Assembly (NCBI RefSeq): GCF_000150955.2
Contig: NC_011689.1
Coordinates: forward strand, 598,218 to 662,217
Direction: 5' to 3'
DNA length: 64,000 nucleotides
Source of the DNA: Phaeodactylum tricornutum CCAP 1055/1
Lineage: Eukaryota; Bacillariophyta; Bacillariophyceae; Surirellales; Neidiaceae
Below the pieces are notes generated by a model that worked only from the letters and a program-made list of their open reading frames with translations, was not told the DNA's origin and ran no database searches. Made by a program: the position numbers and the translations under genes. Each line of letters begins with the position of its first letter. Within the stretch, counting starts at the first letter, position 1. Below, piece by piece: positions 29,787 through 39,786 of the stretch.

Positions 29787-32700
29787 ATGCGACGTGTCGC
29801 CGTGTTCGTGTTGGTCTTAAGCATGCCGTCAATGGCGGCAGCCTTTGCCCCACGACGATCCTGGACGACCGCGACAACACCAGCCGGAATAGAAACAGCC
29901 GCAACAATGGCACGCCGATCCTTATTGTCCAGTCTCCTCCGAGTCTCCACGGGTACAGATTCAGAAAAAGATACAAATGCAAGTACGGATTCGATCCAAA
30001 CCGACAGTGTCGTTACTGAGGCCAGCGCACGCAATTCCAAGCTGGTTCGCAATGTTCCCCCCTTTCAGCGCATTCTCGCAGCGAATCGCGCCGAAATTGC
30101 TGTCCGTATCATGCGAGCGGCGACGGAACTCAACGCTGGTACGGTAGCCATGTACACACACGAAGATCGCTATTCGCAGCACCGTTGGGGGGCCGATCAG
30201 AGCTTTTTGCTCGACAAAAAAAACCCCACGAGTTCGCCCATTTCGGCCTATTTGGACATTCCGCAGATAATACGTCTCGCCCTGGATGCTGGTGTCGATG
30301 CTATCCATCCAGGCTACGGATTTCTGTCGGAAAGCCCAGAATTCGCGCAAGCGTGTGCTGACGCCAGCATTACCTTTGTTGGACCAACGGTGGAAAACCT
30401 TCAGCGATTTTCCGATAAGACCTCCGCCCGACAAGCCGCCATCGAAGCCGACGTTCCCGTCGTGCCCGGATCGGACGGTGCTTTGGAAACCGAAGCAGAT
30501 GTTACGGCTTTCGTCGAAGCCAACGGATTGCCCGTCATTCTCAAAGCTGCCATGGGGGGCGGGGGCAAAGGCATGCGGGTGGTTCGTCGTATGGAAGACT
30601 TGATTCCCTTCTTCCAAGCCGCCAGCAGTGAAGCGCTCGCGAGTTTCGGGGACGGCGCAGTCTTTGTTGAACGCTTCGTGGAACGTCCGCGACACATTGA
30701 AGTGCAAATTATTGGAGACGGGACCGGCAATGTGGTACACTTGTGGGAACGCGATTGCAGTATCCAACGTCGCCACCAAAAGGTTATCGAAATGGCACCC
30801 GCCTGGACACTGCCGGACGAACTACGAGCACAGCTACATGAATACGCCGTCCGACTCACATCACAAGCCAAGTACAAGAACGCCGGGACAGTAGAGTTTT
30901 TGATTGATGCGGAACTGCGTCCTTACTTTATCGAAGTCAATCCCCGCATTCAGGTCGAACACACCGTCACGGAAGAAGTGACGGGAATCGATTTGGTCCA
31001 GGCCCAGATCAAAATTGCCGCCGGAGCTACGCTGGAGGAAGTTGGTTTGGTTCAAGCGAATATTCAACCCCGTGGTGTAGCGATCCAGTGCCGTGTGACG
31101 ACGGAAAATCCCGAGCGAGACTTTGCCCCCGATACCGGGACCGTAACCCTCTATCGTCACTCCGCCGGTAAGGGTGTTCGAATGGACGGCATTGGATACT
31201 CCGGAATGACTATTACGCCTTACTTTGACTCCATGATTGTCAAGTACACGGCGCTGGGTGCGAACTTTCCGGAAACGGTCGCACGGATGAAGCGTGTTTT
31301 GCAAGAGTGCCGCATTCGGGGAGTCAAAACCAATGTTGGATTCTTACTCAACGTCTTGTCGCATCCCGAGTTCGAGACGGGTATCGTTACGACATCCTTT
31401 ATCGACGAAAATCCGCAACTGAAACAAACGAGCATGTCCATGTACGACTTTGCGTCGGAAGAACAAGCCGATCCGCGGAAGACTTTCGCAACAGAACGTT
31501 TGGTACGATATCTGGCCAACTTGGCCGTCAACGGACAACCACCCGAGTTGGGCGCCGACTCCCAAAAACTTACCCGTACCACCGCCATCGCGGATATTCC
31601 CGCTCCCGAGATTCGCTCCGAGGGAAATGCTGCCGTTCCTTCCGATGAGTCGCCAAATCAACCCGGTTGGCGTCATCTGTTGCTCGAACAAGGACCAAAA
31701 GCCTACGCCAAGGCCGTCCGCGAGCACCAAGGTTTGCTTATCACGGATACCACTTGGCGTGACGCGCACCAGTCATTACTGGCGACCCGCATGCGGACGC
31801 AAGAACTCATCAAGAGCGCCGATTACACCAACATGGCTCTCGCTAACGCCTTTTCCCTAGAAATGTGGGGTGGTGCCACATTTGACGTGGCCATGCGATT
31901 TTTGCGCGAATGTCCCTGGGAGAGACTGGAAGCATTACGGGAAAAAGTACCCAATGTGCCCTTTCAAATGTTACTGCGGGGTGCCAACGCCGTTGGATAC
32001 ACGAACTACGCTGACAATGTCGTGCACAAGTTTTGCAAGCAAGCACACGATTCGGGTGTTGATGTTTTTCGTGTGTTTGATTCATTGAATTACATTGAGA
32101 ATCTTCAGTTGGGTGTCGACGCAGCCGGAGAAGCCGGTGGCTTTGTCGAAGGTGCCATGTCGTACACGGGAGACGTTGCGGATCCCACCAAGGGCAAGTA
32201 TTCGTTGGAGTACTACATGAACTTGGCCAGCGAGTTGGTCGACATGGGCGTCCACTCTCTCGCAATCAAAGACATGGCCGGTCTCCTGACACCCAAGGCT
32301 TCCACATTATTGGTCAGTGCCTTACGCGAAGCCCATCCGGATATTCCTATTCATGTACACACACACGATACGGCCGGGAGCGGAGTGGCTTCCATGCTGG
32401 CTGCTGCACAAGCCGGTGCCGATATTGTGGATTCGTCAATGGATGCTTTTTCCGGAATGACATCGCAGCCCTCGCTAGGTGCGCTCGTGGCCAACTTGGC
32501 GGGAACCGAGCGTGACACCGGCATTCAGCTTTCGAACCTGCCACCACTTAATTCGTACTGGGAAGACGTGCGTTCGCTGTACGCTCCGTTCGAGTCGGGG
32601 CAACTGAGTGGGTCGTCTGATGTTTACTTCCACGAAATTCCGGGCGGTCAGTATACCAATCTACTTTTCCAGTCCAAGCAACTCGGTTTGAGTGATCGCT

Positions 32701-33581
32701 GGACAGAAATCAAAACGAAGTATGCTGAAGCCAATATTATTTTAGGTGACATCCCCAAAGTCACACCTTCGTCCAAGGTTGTCGGTGACTTGGCACAGTT
32801 TTTAGTCTCCCAAAACTTGGAAGCGAATGAGGTATTGGAAAAGGCCGATACTTTGGCTTTTCCTGACTCGGTTATCAACTACTTAAAGGGAGATATTGGT
32901 GTCCCTCCAGGGGGATTTCCGGAACCGTTGCGAAACAAGGTATTGCAAAGTCGGAACTTGGAACCGATCGAAGGACGACCCGGAAAGTTCTTGCCTGATT
33001 ACAACTTTGACAAGGAACGTGAGTTGCTAGAAAAACGTTTCGGGAAGGCCAACATTGACGAGAAGGATTGCCTTTCGTACGCGTTGTACCCGGATGTCTT
33101 CACGGAATGGAAAGATTTTCAAGCTTTGTACGGTGACGTTGGCAAACTCCCAACTCGCTTGTTCCTCAACCCAATGCAAGTAGGCGACGAAGTTGAAATT
33201 GAAATCGCAAAGGGCCAGACCTTGATCGTGGAACTCGTTTCTATCCAAGACGTGAAGGAGGACGGTACCCGCACCGTCATTTTTGAAGTCAACGGTGAAC
33301 CCTGGTACATGCCGGTAACGGACCAGAACTTGTTAGGAGATTCGGCGGTTCGCGAAAAGGCGGTCGCTCCTGGTCAAGTCGGCGCGTCCATGCCAGGAGT
33401 GGTAGTTGGCTTGAAAGTTAAAGCAGGAGACACCGTACAAGAAGGTGAAACCGTAGCGACCTTGTCGGCCATGAAGATGGAAACCTCAATTCCGGCGACG
33501 GCATCGGGTGTTATCAAGCGTGTGCTTGTCAACGTGGGCGACAAGGTCAACGGAGACGATCTCATCCTTGAGATTGAATAA
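29787..33581 (+). CDS. PYC: Pyruvate carboxylase with plastid-type bipartite leader
   Basis: Biotin enzyme that carboxylates pyruvate to oxaloacetate using ATP and bicarbonate. 1264 residues from ATG 29787; the frame is open 14 codons upstream without ATG. The leader MRRVAVFVLVLSMPSM ends in AAAFAP, the diatom plastid motif in which Phe follows signal cleavage, so import into the plastid or its surrounding compartment is inferred. The biotin carboxylase domain (about 85-560) starts 'RILAANRAEIAVRIMRAA' and has the ATP-grasp loop 'AAMGGGGKGMRVV' and 'FIEVNPRIQVEH'. The carboxyltransferase domain (about 650-930) has 'TDTTWRDAHQSLLATRMR', 'FRVFDSLN' and 'HVHTHDTAGSG'. The C-terminal carrier has the biotinyl lysine in 'LSAMKMETSI'. 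The length matches the full-length alpha4-type enzyme. A mitochondrial isoform would have a different leader. Confidence 0.95.
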   Translation: MRRVAVFVLVLSMPSMAAAFAPRRSWTTATTPAGIETAATMARRSLLSSLLRVSTGTDSEKDTNASTDSIQTDSVVTEASARNSKLVRNVPPFQRILAANRAEIAVRIMRAATELNAGTVAMYTHEDRYSQHRWGADQSFLLDKKNPTSSPISAYLDIPQIIRLALDAGVDAIHPGYGFLSESPEFAQACADASITFVGPTVENLQRFSDKTSARQAAIEADVPVVPGSDGALETEADVTAFVEANGLPVILKAAMGGGGKGMRVVRRMEDLIPFFQAASSEALASFGDGAVFVERFVERPRHIEVQIIGDGTGNVVHLWERDCSIQRRHQKVIEMAPAWTLPDELRAQLHEYAVRLTSQAKYKNAGTVEFLIDAELRPYFIEVNPRIQVEHTVTEEVTGIDLVQAQIKIAAGATLEEVGLVQANIQPRGVAIQCRVTTENPERDFAPDTGTVTLYRHSAGKGVRMDGIGYSGMTITPYFDSMIVKYTALGANFPETVARMKRVLQECRIRGVKTNVGFLLNVLSHPEFETGIVTTSFIDENPQLKQTSMSMYDFASEEQADPRKTFATERLVRYLANLAVNGQPPELGADSQKLTRTTAIADIPAPEIRSEGNAAVPSDESPNQPGWRHLLLEQGPKAYAKAVREHQGLLITDTTWRDAHQSLLATRMRTQELIKSADYTNMALANAFSLEMWGGATFDVAMRFLRECPWERLEALREKVPNVPFQMLLRGANAVGYTNYADNVVHKFCKQAHDSGVDVFRVFDSLNYIENLQLGVDAAGEAGGFVEGAMSYTGDVADPTKGKYSLEYYMNLASELVDMGVHSLAIKDMAGLLTPKASTLLVSALREAHPDIPIHVHTHDTAGSGVASMLAAAQAGADIVDSSMDAFSGMTSQPSLGALVANLAGTERDTGIQLSNLPPLNSYWEDVRSLYAPFESGQLSGSSDVYFHEIPGGQYTNLLFQSKQLGLSDRWTEIKTKYAEANIILGDIPKVTPSSKVVGDLAQFLVSQNLEANEVLEKADTLAFPDSVINYLKGDIGVPPGGFPEPLRNKVLQSRNLEPIEGRPGKFLPDYNFDKERELLEKRFGKANIDEKDCLSYALYPDVFTEWKDFQALYGDVGKLPTRLFLNPMQVGDEVEIEIAKGQTLIVELVSIQDVKEDGTRTVIFEVNGEPWYMPVTDQNLLGDSAVREKAVAPGQVGASMPGVVVGLKVKAGDTVQEGETVATLSAMKMETSIPATASGVIKRVLVNVGDKVNGDDLILEIE

Positions 33582-33819
33582 ACAATAGAAGTACGTTTTG
33601 TCAACACAAGCATACCCTTTACGCACGGTTTAAAGGACATAAGTCACCAGAATTGGAAGCACACTGATTTCTTCCATACAGAAAAGGTTTGGTTTCTAAA
33701 CACAAATTCATGTACTATGCAAACAACAAAGGATCTATATGGACGAAAACAGTATACGATGCATTGGCTTGGGGCCACGAAACATGCTATACCGGAAGCG
33801 CAAAGTTCAACGTCGCCTT

Positions 33820-34742
33820 TTAGCAGCACGTATCGTTTCGTTCTTCGTAGGTGCTACTCGTTTGTCGGCGCAAATCGATCGGCGGAACGGACGGCGGCAC
33901 AAAAAGTTGCGGCGGTTGCGACCGCCGTTTGTAGTCTTCGTATTGCAAAGCAAGCCGTGCCACTTCATGAAACGCTTCATCGACATTTACGGCAGTCTTG
34001 GCAGAGGTTTCAAAATGTGGAAAAGGTATGCTGCCCATGGAGTGTGCACCGGCTGCATCTCGGCACCATTGTTCGGCACGAGCTAATGGTACCAATCGGT
34101 CGTTGACCTATGTAGAATTCATTCAATTAGAGCCGATCCACAAACGTTACGAGTGAGGCTTTCAAAGTGCTGCCACTAAGCTGCGCGTCGAACTCTCCAT
34201 CCTAGCGTACCTTGTCGACTTTGTTGCCCAAGACTGCGAATGGAAATTGCGCAGCTGTCTCACTAAGACCAGGTACCATCATGCTCCCGCCCACTTGATC
34301 GAGAAATTCCTGTCGCCAGTGATTAAGATTATCGATACTGTGCAGGTCAGTTACGTCATAGCAGAGCAAAGCCGCATCGGCTCCCCGATAAAATCCTACG
34401 CCCAAGGATTGGAACCTTTCTTGGCCTGCTGTATCCCATATCTGTAACATGACAACATGCCTCTGGCCAAAGGCGTCCGTAACGACGACCTGTTTGGTTA
34501 AAAAGTCGGCCCCGATTGTAGCTTTGTACTGTCCGGTGAATTTCCCAGTCGAATAGCGATTCATTAAGGAAGTCTTTCCCACTCTGTAAATAAAGCAAAG
34601 GGTCCGTTTGTGAGGGAAAGCTTCTCCAACGTGTCGAGTGTGGTAGCGCTTCCTTCACACAGCTATACCAACTTCGCAAAAGGACGTACCCAGAGTCACC
34701 GAGGATTACTATCTTCAATGTTTTCGGCCGGTGAGCAGCCAT
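33820..34742 (-). CDS. RAB7: Rab7-like small GTPase (3 exons)
   Basis: Late endosome/vacuole Rab GTPase. Exons 34742-34690, 34583-34211 and 34107-33820 join in phase (introns 106 and 103 nt, donors GTACGT and GTACGC), giving 237 residues. The first junction rebuilds the P-loop 'GDSGVGKTS'. Then come '[13 protein letters not shown]' (switch I with the Rab7-typical IGADFLTK), '[17 protein letters not shown]' with 'FYRGAD' (switch II, as in Rab7), 'LGNKVDK' (G4) and '[16 protein letters not shown]' (G5, as in Rab7). The C-terminus ends in CC for geranylgeranylation. A Pro/Arg-rich tail precedes it. Convergent with pyruvate carboxylase; the stop codons are about 240 bp apart. Confidence 0.93.
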
Positions 34743-35488
34743 GCTTTCTCGTTCTGGAGCACGTGTTGCTCAGTGTCAATTACCTGCACTGCTGGGAAGC
34801 GATTGCAATGGATCGCTCGGGCTGCCTATGTACAGCACTGAATAGCTCAATCTAAGACAACTATCTAGACTTCCGAAAAAAGAGACTGACAGAGAGTAAC
34901 CACGAATGATCGAGATAGGCAGCTAGCTGTAAAGGTAGTTCTTTCTGCAGTCGTATGGAGGGCTTTCCATGCAGGTTTCGACAAATTGCAAACTCTTTGT
35001 ATTGCACATTGATTCTCTATTATTGTGAAATAGGAGGTACCCTCCACGTTCGGCTCCACACGGGCGTCTGGGCTGCTGTACGGGTACTTCGTTATTTGGC
35101 CTGTAACGATCTTGCTTCTAGTTTACAGTCACTAGCTAGAAGATAGAGAATACCGTGTTATGGGGACCAAGCTAATGGAACGAGAGGTTTAATGTAAATT
35201 GAGCTAATCTCAGATGAATGCTAATTAATAGATCATCGCAGGGACGCGTGCTTGGTGGCTTCCTCCTGTACAACAGTACATTATTCGACCTCGTCGTGAA
35301 AGATTTGTTCTGACAGCATCGAAAAGTGAAGTTCATCGTTGCCTTGCCATAGTAGTCCAGTCCAAACGGACAGCTACTTCTTTAGGGACCCCAGGCAGTC
35401 AAAATTCCCGCTGCAAAATGCGAAGAAACAAGCTGATCTTCATTCCAATCTTCTCAGGATCTCCTAGAAATTATAGTCTTTTGTGACT
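34743..35488. other. Intergenic, 746 bp
   Basis: Between the Rab7-like start and the stop of the YgfZ-like gene (both minus strand). No ORF, RNA gene or repeat that I can support. Confidence 0.45.
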
Positions 35489-37474
35489 TTATCCGCCTCC
35501 TTGGTTCTTTTGTGCCCGACGACCAACGGCCTCCTCCGCACGCTTTTTGAGCAATTCCATCTTTTCAGCCTTGCGCTTTGCTTCTGAATCGGCCTCGTCC
35601 TCATTGGTACTCTCAGCCGCAGTTTCTACCCTTACCTTTTCCTTGCGGCGGGCCATCGCCTCTTCCGCACGCTTTTGCAGCGAATCCATTTTTTCAGCTT
35701 TCCGCCTCGCTTCATCCGCCGCTGCTGCGGCTTCTTTTCTTGCTTTCGCTGCAGTCTTTTGTAAGGTTTTCAGGTCGTCCTCATCGTCGCCAAGGTTGGC
35801 TGCGCCGTCTTCAGTTGGCAGAAAAGCAGTTTTTGCGGCAGGGGCATCCGGTTGGAACCGAGTGCCATCGCTGTTACGATTAGCCATGAGAAATTCACCA
35901 TCTTGCTCTTGGGATAATTGGTTCACAAAGTCTGGAATATTGTCAAACATATTGCGACCGTTCCGAAATCGTCGCGACGGTACCCCGCGCAAAGAACCAA
36001 CGGCCGAACCGCCACCAATGATTACTTCCAACCCGTCCAAAGGATCAAGAGCAGGCGGAGGTATCATTCCAGAACCACCCTCCATTGGCGTATCTACCTC
36101 AATGCGACGATTGATTTCCAAGTTTTTGGCTTTCATTTTTTTGATGATCGAGTCTGCTCGTCGGACCAGCGCTAATCCGACAGTTACAGGCTCTCCCGTG
36201 GACCCTGGCTCGGCAACTGACGTCAACACTCCAACTTCAATTTCTGCATTGCTGCCCAGCACAAACACTTTGTCTCCTGCTCTCGGAACTCTTGTCAAGT
36301 TTTCCACGATGCTTCGATCACCAGCTGACTGGTAATCGTAAACATTGAAATCATCATCGAAAACAACCTGATACAGCATTCGAGGTGGCCCTCTTGGATT
36401 CTTGACGACGGACGCGATCCCTTCCTGACCAAGGTAACATCCTTTTTCCATATTGATTGTATAATCTAAATGCAATTCTAGCGGCGTGGGTGGTGCAAGA
36501 AATGAGTCCTTTTGGTTGGCCAGCATTTCACGTTCAAACCCCACGGACCCCGATTCGATGCGCAGGCTTTCAAACTCAAGAGCACCGATCTGGACGGGTC
36601 CTTTCGTGTTACCATCCGAAATCAGAAAGTCCCAAACATGTGTTCCTATCTTTTCGTGATCATTTAAGAAGCAAAAGGTGTAGCCGACGGCCGCACACGA
36701 ATTGACGCTTGTTGAGGGTACAATGAGTAGAGAAGGATCAACACCACCCTGTAGAGGAATCATCGTACATTGTCGAGCCGAAGGCAGCTGAAAACAGTTG
36801 TTGTTCTTAAGGTCAATTCGCGGTAAAATTTGCTCGTTGAAAACTGTTCGAACATCTTCGATATTGGTTGAAACGAGGTCAAAAATGCAAGAGGAGCTGG
36901 TGCTATCAATGAGCTCGACTTGGTCGAGGGGAAAAATATACGGATCCAACTTGCGAAAAAGACTTTCTCCTGCGTGACCGGGCGACGTCAACATGTATCC
37001 AGAGTCGACACTCGTGATCGCGACGGATAATCGGTCTACAAGGCGCCCTTTTCCGTTCAGCAAACAAGCCTGGTAGAAAGATCCAAGGGAATCTACGAGA
37101 CCAGAGGCGGAAAACGTTTGGGTTAATTTGTTGTTGAGAAAACTCAAACAGCCATCGCCATTGACACCCACAACGCCAAACTTTAGAGGCGTTTCGTCCA
37201 ATTTCCATCCAATACACTGTCCGGAACGTAAGGCACTGCGAACAGCTTCCCCGCGCAAGGAAGCGGGTGTGTTCTCCGGATAACTGCTCGCTAAATTGGT
37301 TTCAAACTGCAACAAACCTTCGTTTGGTGGGACATACTCGTAGTCTAAAGAACCTCTCAGGCAAACGACTCCAGATTTCTCTATTCTAAGATTTACTTTT
37401 GTTGGAAACGATGTGATTTGGATGATCCAAGTCATCAACATCACGGACGTCGCTAGCCAGAACAGAAACCCCAT
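35489..37474 (-). CDS. YgfZ/GcvT-like folate-binding protein with charged coiled-coil tail
   Basis: COG0354-type protein (YgfZ/IBA57 group: tetrahydrofolate-dependent helpers in Fe-S cluster assembly or repair). The diagnostic motif K-G-C-Y-x-G-Q-E is present as 'MEKGCYLGQEGIASV', preceded by GcvT-fold features such as 'LKFGVVGVNGDGCLSFLNNK', 'ACLLNGKGRLVDRLSVA' and 'ALEFESLRIESG'. ATGs at 37510 and 37474 are possible; I chose 37474 because it opens a signal-like MGFLFWLATSVMLMTWII followed by TSFPTK, which would fit plastid import through the secretory pathway. The last about 130 residues are not part of the family: a highly charged Ala/Lys/Glu/Arg coiled coil with two copies of a unit near '[A/R]KRKAEKM.LL.KRAEEA..R'. 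Start uncertain; domain call confident. Confidence 0.85.
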   Translation of the reverse strand: MGFLFWLATSVMLMTWIIQITSFPTKVNLRIEKSGVVCLRGSLDYEYVPPNEGLLQFETNLASSYPENTPASLRGEAVRSALRSGQCIGWKLDETPLKFGVVGVNGDGCLSFLNNKLTQTFSASGLVDSLGSFYQACLLNGKGRLVDRLSVAITSVDSGYMLTSPGHAGESLFRKLDPYIFPLDQVELIDSTSSSCIFDLVSTNIEDVRTVFNEQILPRIDLKNNNCFQLPSARQCTMIPLQGGVDPSLLIVPSTSVNSCAAVGYTFCFLNDHEKIGTHVWDFLISDGNTKGPVQIGALEFESLRIESGSVGFEREMLANQKDSFLAPPTPLELHLDYTINMEKGCYLGQEGIASVVKNPRGPPRMLYQVVFDDDFNVYDYQSAGDRSIVENLTRVPRAGDKVFVLGSNAEIEVGVLTSVAEPGSTGEPVTVGLALVRRADSIIKKMKAKNLEINRRIEVDTPMEGGSGMIPPPALDPLDGLEVIIGGGSAVGSLRGVPSRRFRNGRNMFDNIPDFVNQLSQEQDGEFLMANRNSDGTRFQPDAPAAKTAFLPTEDGAANLGDDEDDLKTLQKTAAKARKEAAAAADEARRKAEKMDSLQKRAEEAMARRKEKVRVETAAESTNEDEADSEAKRKAEKMELLKKRAEEAVGRRAQKNQGGG

Positions 37475-37689
37475 GTTGACAATAGATGCTGGAAAATGTG
37501 ACCAGCGCATGGGATGGACTAATACTAGAGCTAGAATTATGGTATTTGCTTTGCCAACGATGACGTATGTACGACATGGTAGTCCAACGAATCGGACCGC
37601 CTGTTCGGATACGAACGCACCAACAGTAAATTGCGTAGAATTTCTCTGTAGGGTATGGTACAAGGAGGAATCTTTGACTTTTCTTTTCG
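37475..37689. promoter_or_regulatory. Probable bidirectional promoter, about 215 bp
   Basis: The start codons of the YgfZ-like gene (minus, 37474 or 37510) and the small membrane protein gene (plus, 37690) lie only about 180-215 bp apart and face away from each other, so both must be transcribed from this interval. No specific element identified. Confidence 0.4.
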
Positions 37690-38349
37690 ATGCTGTCGAG
37701 ATTTACAAACACGTTGAAAAGTGACTTGCTGAAAACACTAGTTGTTGCGCAAATTCCGACCATGGTGCGCGTCTTTTATGAGCCCCCTCCTTTTGGTGTG
37801 GGAACAGATCTGAACAGGTCAGGATATGGTGTCCACGGTGGCGGTCTCTTCAAAGGCTTGTTGGAAAGGGCCAGCAAGATGCGCCCCATCGTTTCTATTG
37901 GAGTTCCGGTGACGGTGATCTTCATGATCGCCTCCATTCCACTCAGTACGTTTTGGTATTCCGGATTCCATTAGCGTATCTTAACTTTTTGGAATCTCAT
38001 CAACTGTAAACTGTGCAATTTTGTTCGTTGCTACTGTCTAGTGTTCAACAAGCTCCCTTTCTCCATGGATCCGGAGTATCAGGCGGCTCAGCGCGCATAT
38101 ATGCGTTACCACAATATGAATCCCATTTTCGGTATCAGCAGCAAGTAAGTGTGCTACGAAATGTTGGATTTGTTCCATCCTGCTCTCCAATTGTCAGACA
38201 CACTGAAGCAAAATGAAGAAGGGATCAAGGGGATTGGAGGTTTCGACGTCTACTGCCAGCTTGAAGCTTTGGGATGTATTTGTTGTCTTACCGTATTCTC
38301 TTCTCCTGATATTTTTAGACGCGCTCGGGCCATGGACGCCGATCCGTAA
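37690..38349 (+). CDS. Small single-helix membrane protein, unknown (3 exons)
   Basis: Exons 37690-37945, 38042-38144 and 38319-38349 join in phase (introns 96 and 174 nt), giving 129 residues. If the second donor (GTAAGT at 38145) were not used, translation would stop at once with TAA, losing only the last ten residues. The N-terminus (MLSRFTNTLKSDLLKTLVVA) is basic and amphipathic like a mitochondrial presequence; a second Met (37762) starts 'MVRVFYEPPPFGVGTDLN'. One membrane helix (IVSIGVPVTVIFMIASIPL) precedes a C-terminal 'MDPEYQAAQRAYMRYHNMNP'. I recognise no family; the layout resembles small accessory subunits of inner-membrane complexes, which is only a suggestion. Confidence 0.7.
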
Positions 38350-38816
38350 TCGTGGTCTCCTACACGTCGACGATTGGGAATGATGATTGTGAAGCATTCA
38401 CAAGTGCAGTCCCATCGGATGTATTGATCGTATTGTTTAATGAATCATTAACAGTAAGTAGGAACGTTTACATGACATTTTAGATGTTATAATGTGATGC
38501 CTACGAGAAAAGCCATAGACAGCGCACTTTTTGTCAGTTCATACAGTTCGGTTCACAGTAAGCAGAGTTTCCCGTCCAATTTGACGGGATTGAACGTGCC
38601 CCACATGTTCGTCATTTTTGTTCCATCCTGTCTATAATTTCATATCTTCTAAAGCTCTGCGGGGTTGTTAGAGACCCTAAAATCTTTGGCTAGGTAGAAA
38701 AGATCACTGACGACGTGCCAACTGTTCCCGATGCCGCTCAAACTGCCTGGGCAGCTTTCATCCGTCTTTTCGACGAGCTCCGGAAGATTTGCAGGGAATT
38801 CATTGGTATTTTGCCA
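38350..38816. other. Intergenic or 5' region of the spondin_N gene, 467 bp
   Basis: The downstream frame is already open from 38715 but without an ATG until 38817. A first exon with a signal peptide could lie here, but I could not find one with a convincing donor. Confidence 0.35.
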
Positions 38817-39704
38817 ATGCTGTATGACTACCATATGGACTTTCCCGAACCACAATTCTCCGCTTTGTCTCCTTTGCATTCACAGGCTCATAAATTTGAA
38901 ACCAGTTCCCAAGTTATTTCAGCAACACATCCACAATTGTTCAGTTTTCTGAAACTCTGCTTCTTTTTCCTTACCTGCCAGCAAGGTGCTGCAACACTCC
39001 AGGGTGGTCCTATGGTCGGGGAATCCGGAAACCAAGACGATCTCATTCCCAGAGCTCTTAAATCGGGTAAGGGATCTTCAAGCTCCAAGGACCCGAAATC
39101 TTCTCAACGCTCCACAACACTCAAGATAACTGTGCGCAACTTAGCCTATCTCCAACCCATGTCTGGCTTTTTTGTCATGGCCCACAACGCTCATGCCACT
39201 CCGCTCTTCCAGCTTGGCGAACCTGCGACGGATGCGCTTGCAACTCTTGCTGAAGAGGGCGACGCGAGCGCTCTTGTCAACATGTTCAGCGAAATGGAAA
39301 CCACGGGCGTGGACCAGTCCTCCATCGGTGTGTTCAGTAACGGAGGCCCGTTGACTCCCTTTGAGTCGCTCACCTTTGAGGTCAAGGTTTCAAAAAAGTA
39401 TCCATACGTGTCCTTTGCGAGTATGGCAATCAACACCAACGACTGCTTTATCGGCATTAACGCCCGCGAACTTGTCCCTGGTATGTCGTTCACGGTTCCC
39501 GGCTACGATTCCGGCACGGAGGAAAACAACGAGGATTGCGGCTTCATCCCTGGTCCCTTTTGCCAAGACATTAACACTGACAGTGCCGCCGCTGGAAATG
39601 GTGAGGGAGTGGTTCACGTCCATCGTGGCGTGCATGGCGTCGCAGATTTGATCCCCGCCGAGCTTGATTGGCGCAACCCGATGTTGTTGGTGACTGTGGA
39701 GTAG
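38817..39704 (+). CDS. Spondin_N-domain protein (N-terminus uncertain)
   Basis: Residues encoded from about 39117 onward form a Spondin_N domain, an adhesion-type beta-sandwich known from animal F-spondins and from bacterial secreted proteins. 'LKITVRNLAYLQPMSGFFVM', 'HATPLFQLGEPA', 'GVFSNGGPLTPFESLTFEV' and 'YVSFASMAINTNDCFIGINA' follow the family pattern (..F.S.ML..TNDWF.G). Here the usual Trp after TND is Cys. The first ATG in the frame is 38817, but a strong acceptor (pyrimidine tract ending CCTGCCAG at about 38983) just before 'QGAATLQGGP' suggests that the true first exon lies elsewhere; alternatively the hydrophobic LFSFLKLCFFFLTC serves as an internal signal anchor. Probably secreted or extracellular. 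Domain fairly sure, start not. Confidence 0.65.
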   Translation: MLYDYHMDFPEPQFSALSPLHSQAHKFETSSQVISATHPQLFSFLKLCFFFLTCQQGAATLQGGPMVGESGNQDDLIPRALKSGKGSSSSKDPKSSQRSTTLKITVRNLAYLQPMSGFFVMAHNAHATPLFQLGEPATDALATLAEEGDASALVNMFSEMETTGVDQSSIGVFSNGGPLTPFESLTFEVKVSKKYPYVSFASMAINTNDCFIGINARELVPGMSFTVPGYDSGTEENNEDCGFIPGPFCQDINTDSAAAGNGEGVVHVHRGVHGVADLIPAELDWRNPMLLVTVE

Positions 39705-39786
39705 CATAGTATTGCTACTAATGCATTGTACAAGTTGGTTTTGGGATAAAAGGAATGCATACATTTTGCCAAAGTCTGAACTCAAA

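Noticed and set aside
29961-30779. 272-codon minus-strand frame inside pyruvate carboxylase
   Set aside because: Antisense shadow of a highly conserved biotin carboxylase domain.
33717-34106. Plus-strand frames of 115-129 codons overlapping the Rab7-like gene
   Set aside because: They are antisense to the third Rab7 exon, which has clear G5 and prenylation motifs; no recognisable content of their own.
35547-36335. 262-codon plus-strand frame antisense to the YgfZ-like gene
   Set aside because: Mirror of the Ala/Lys/Glu-rich coiled-coil codons (gives Ser/Ala/Phe-rich peptide); the minus strand has the KGCYxGQE motif.
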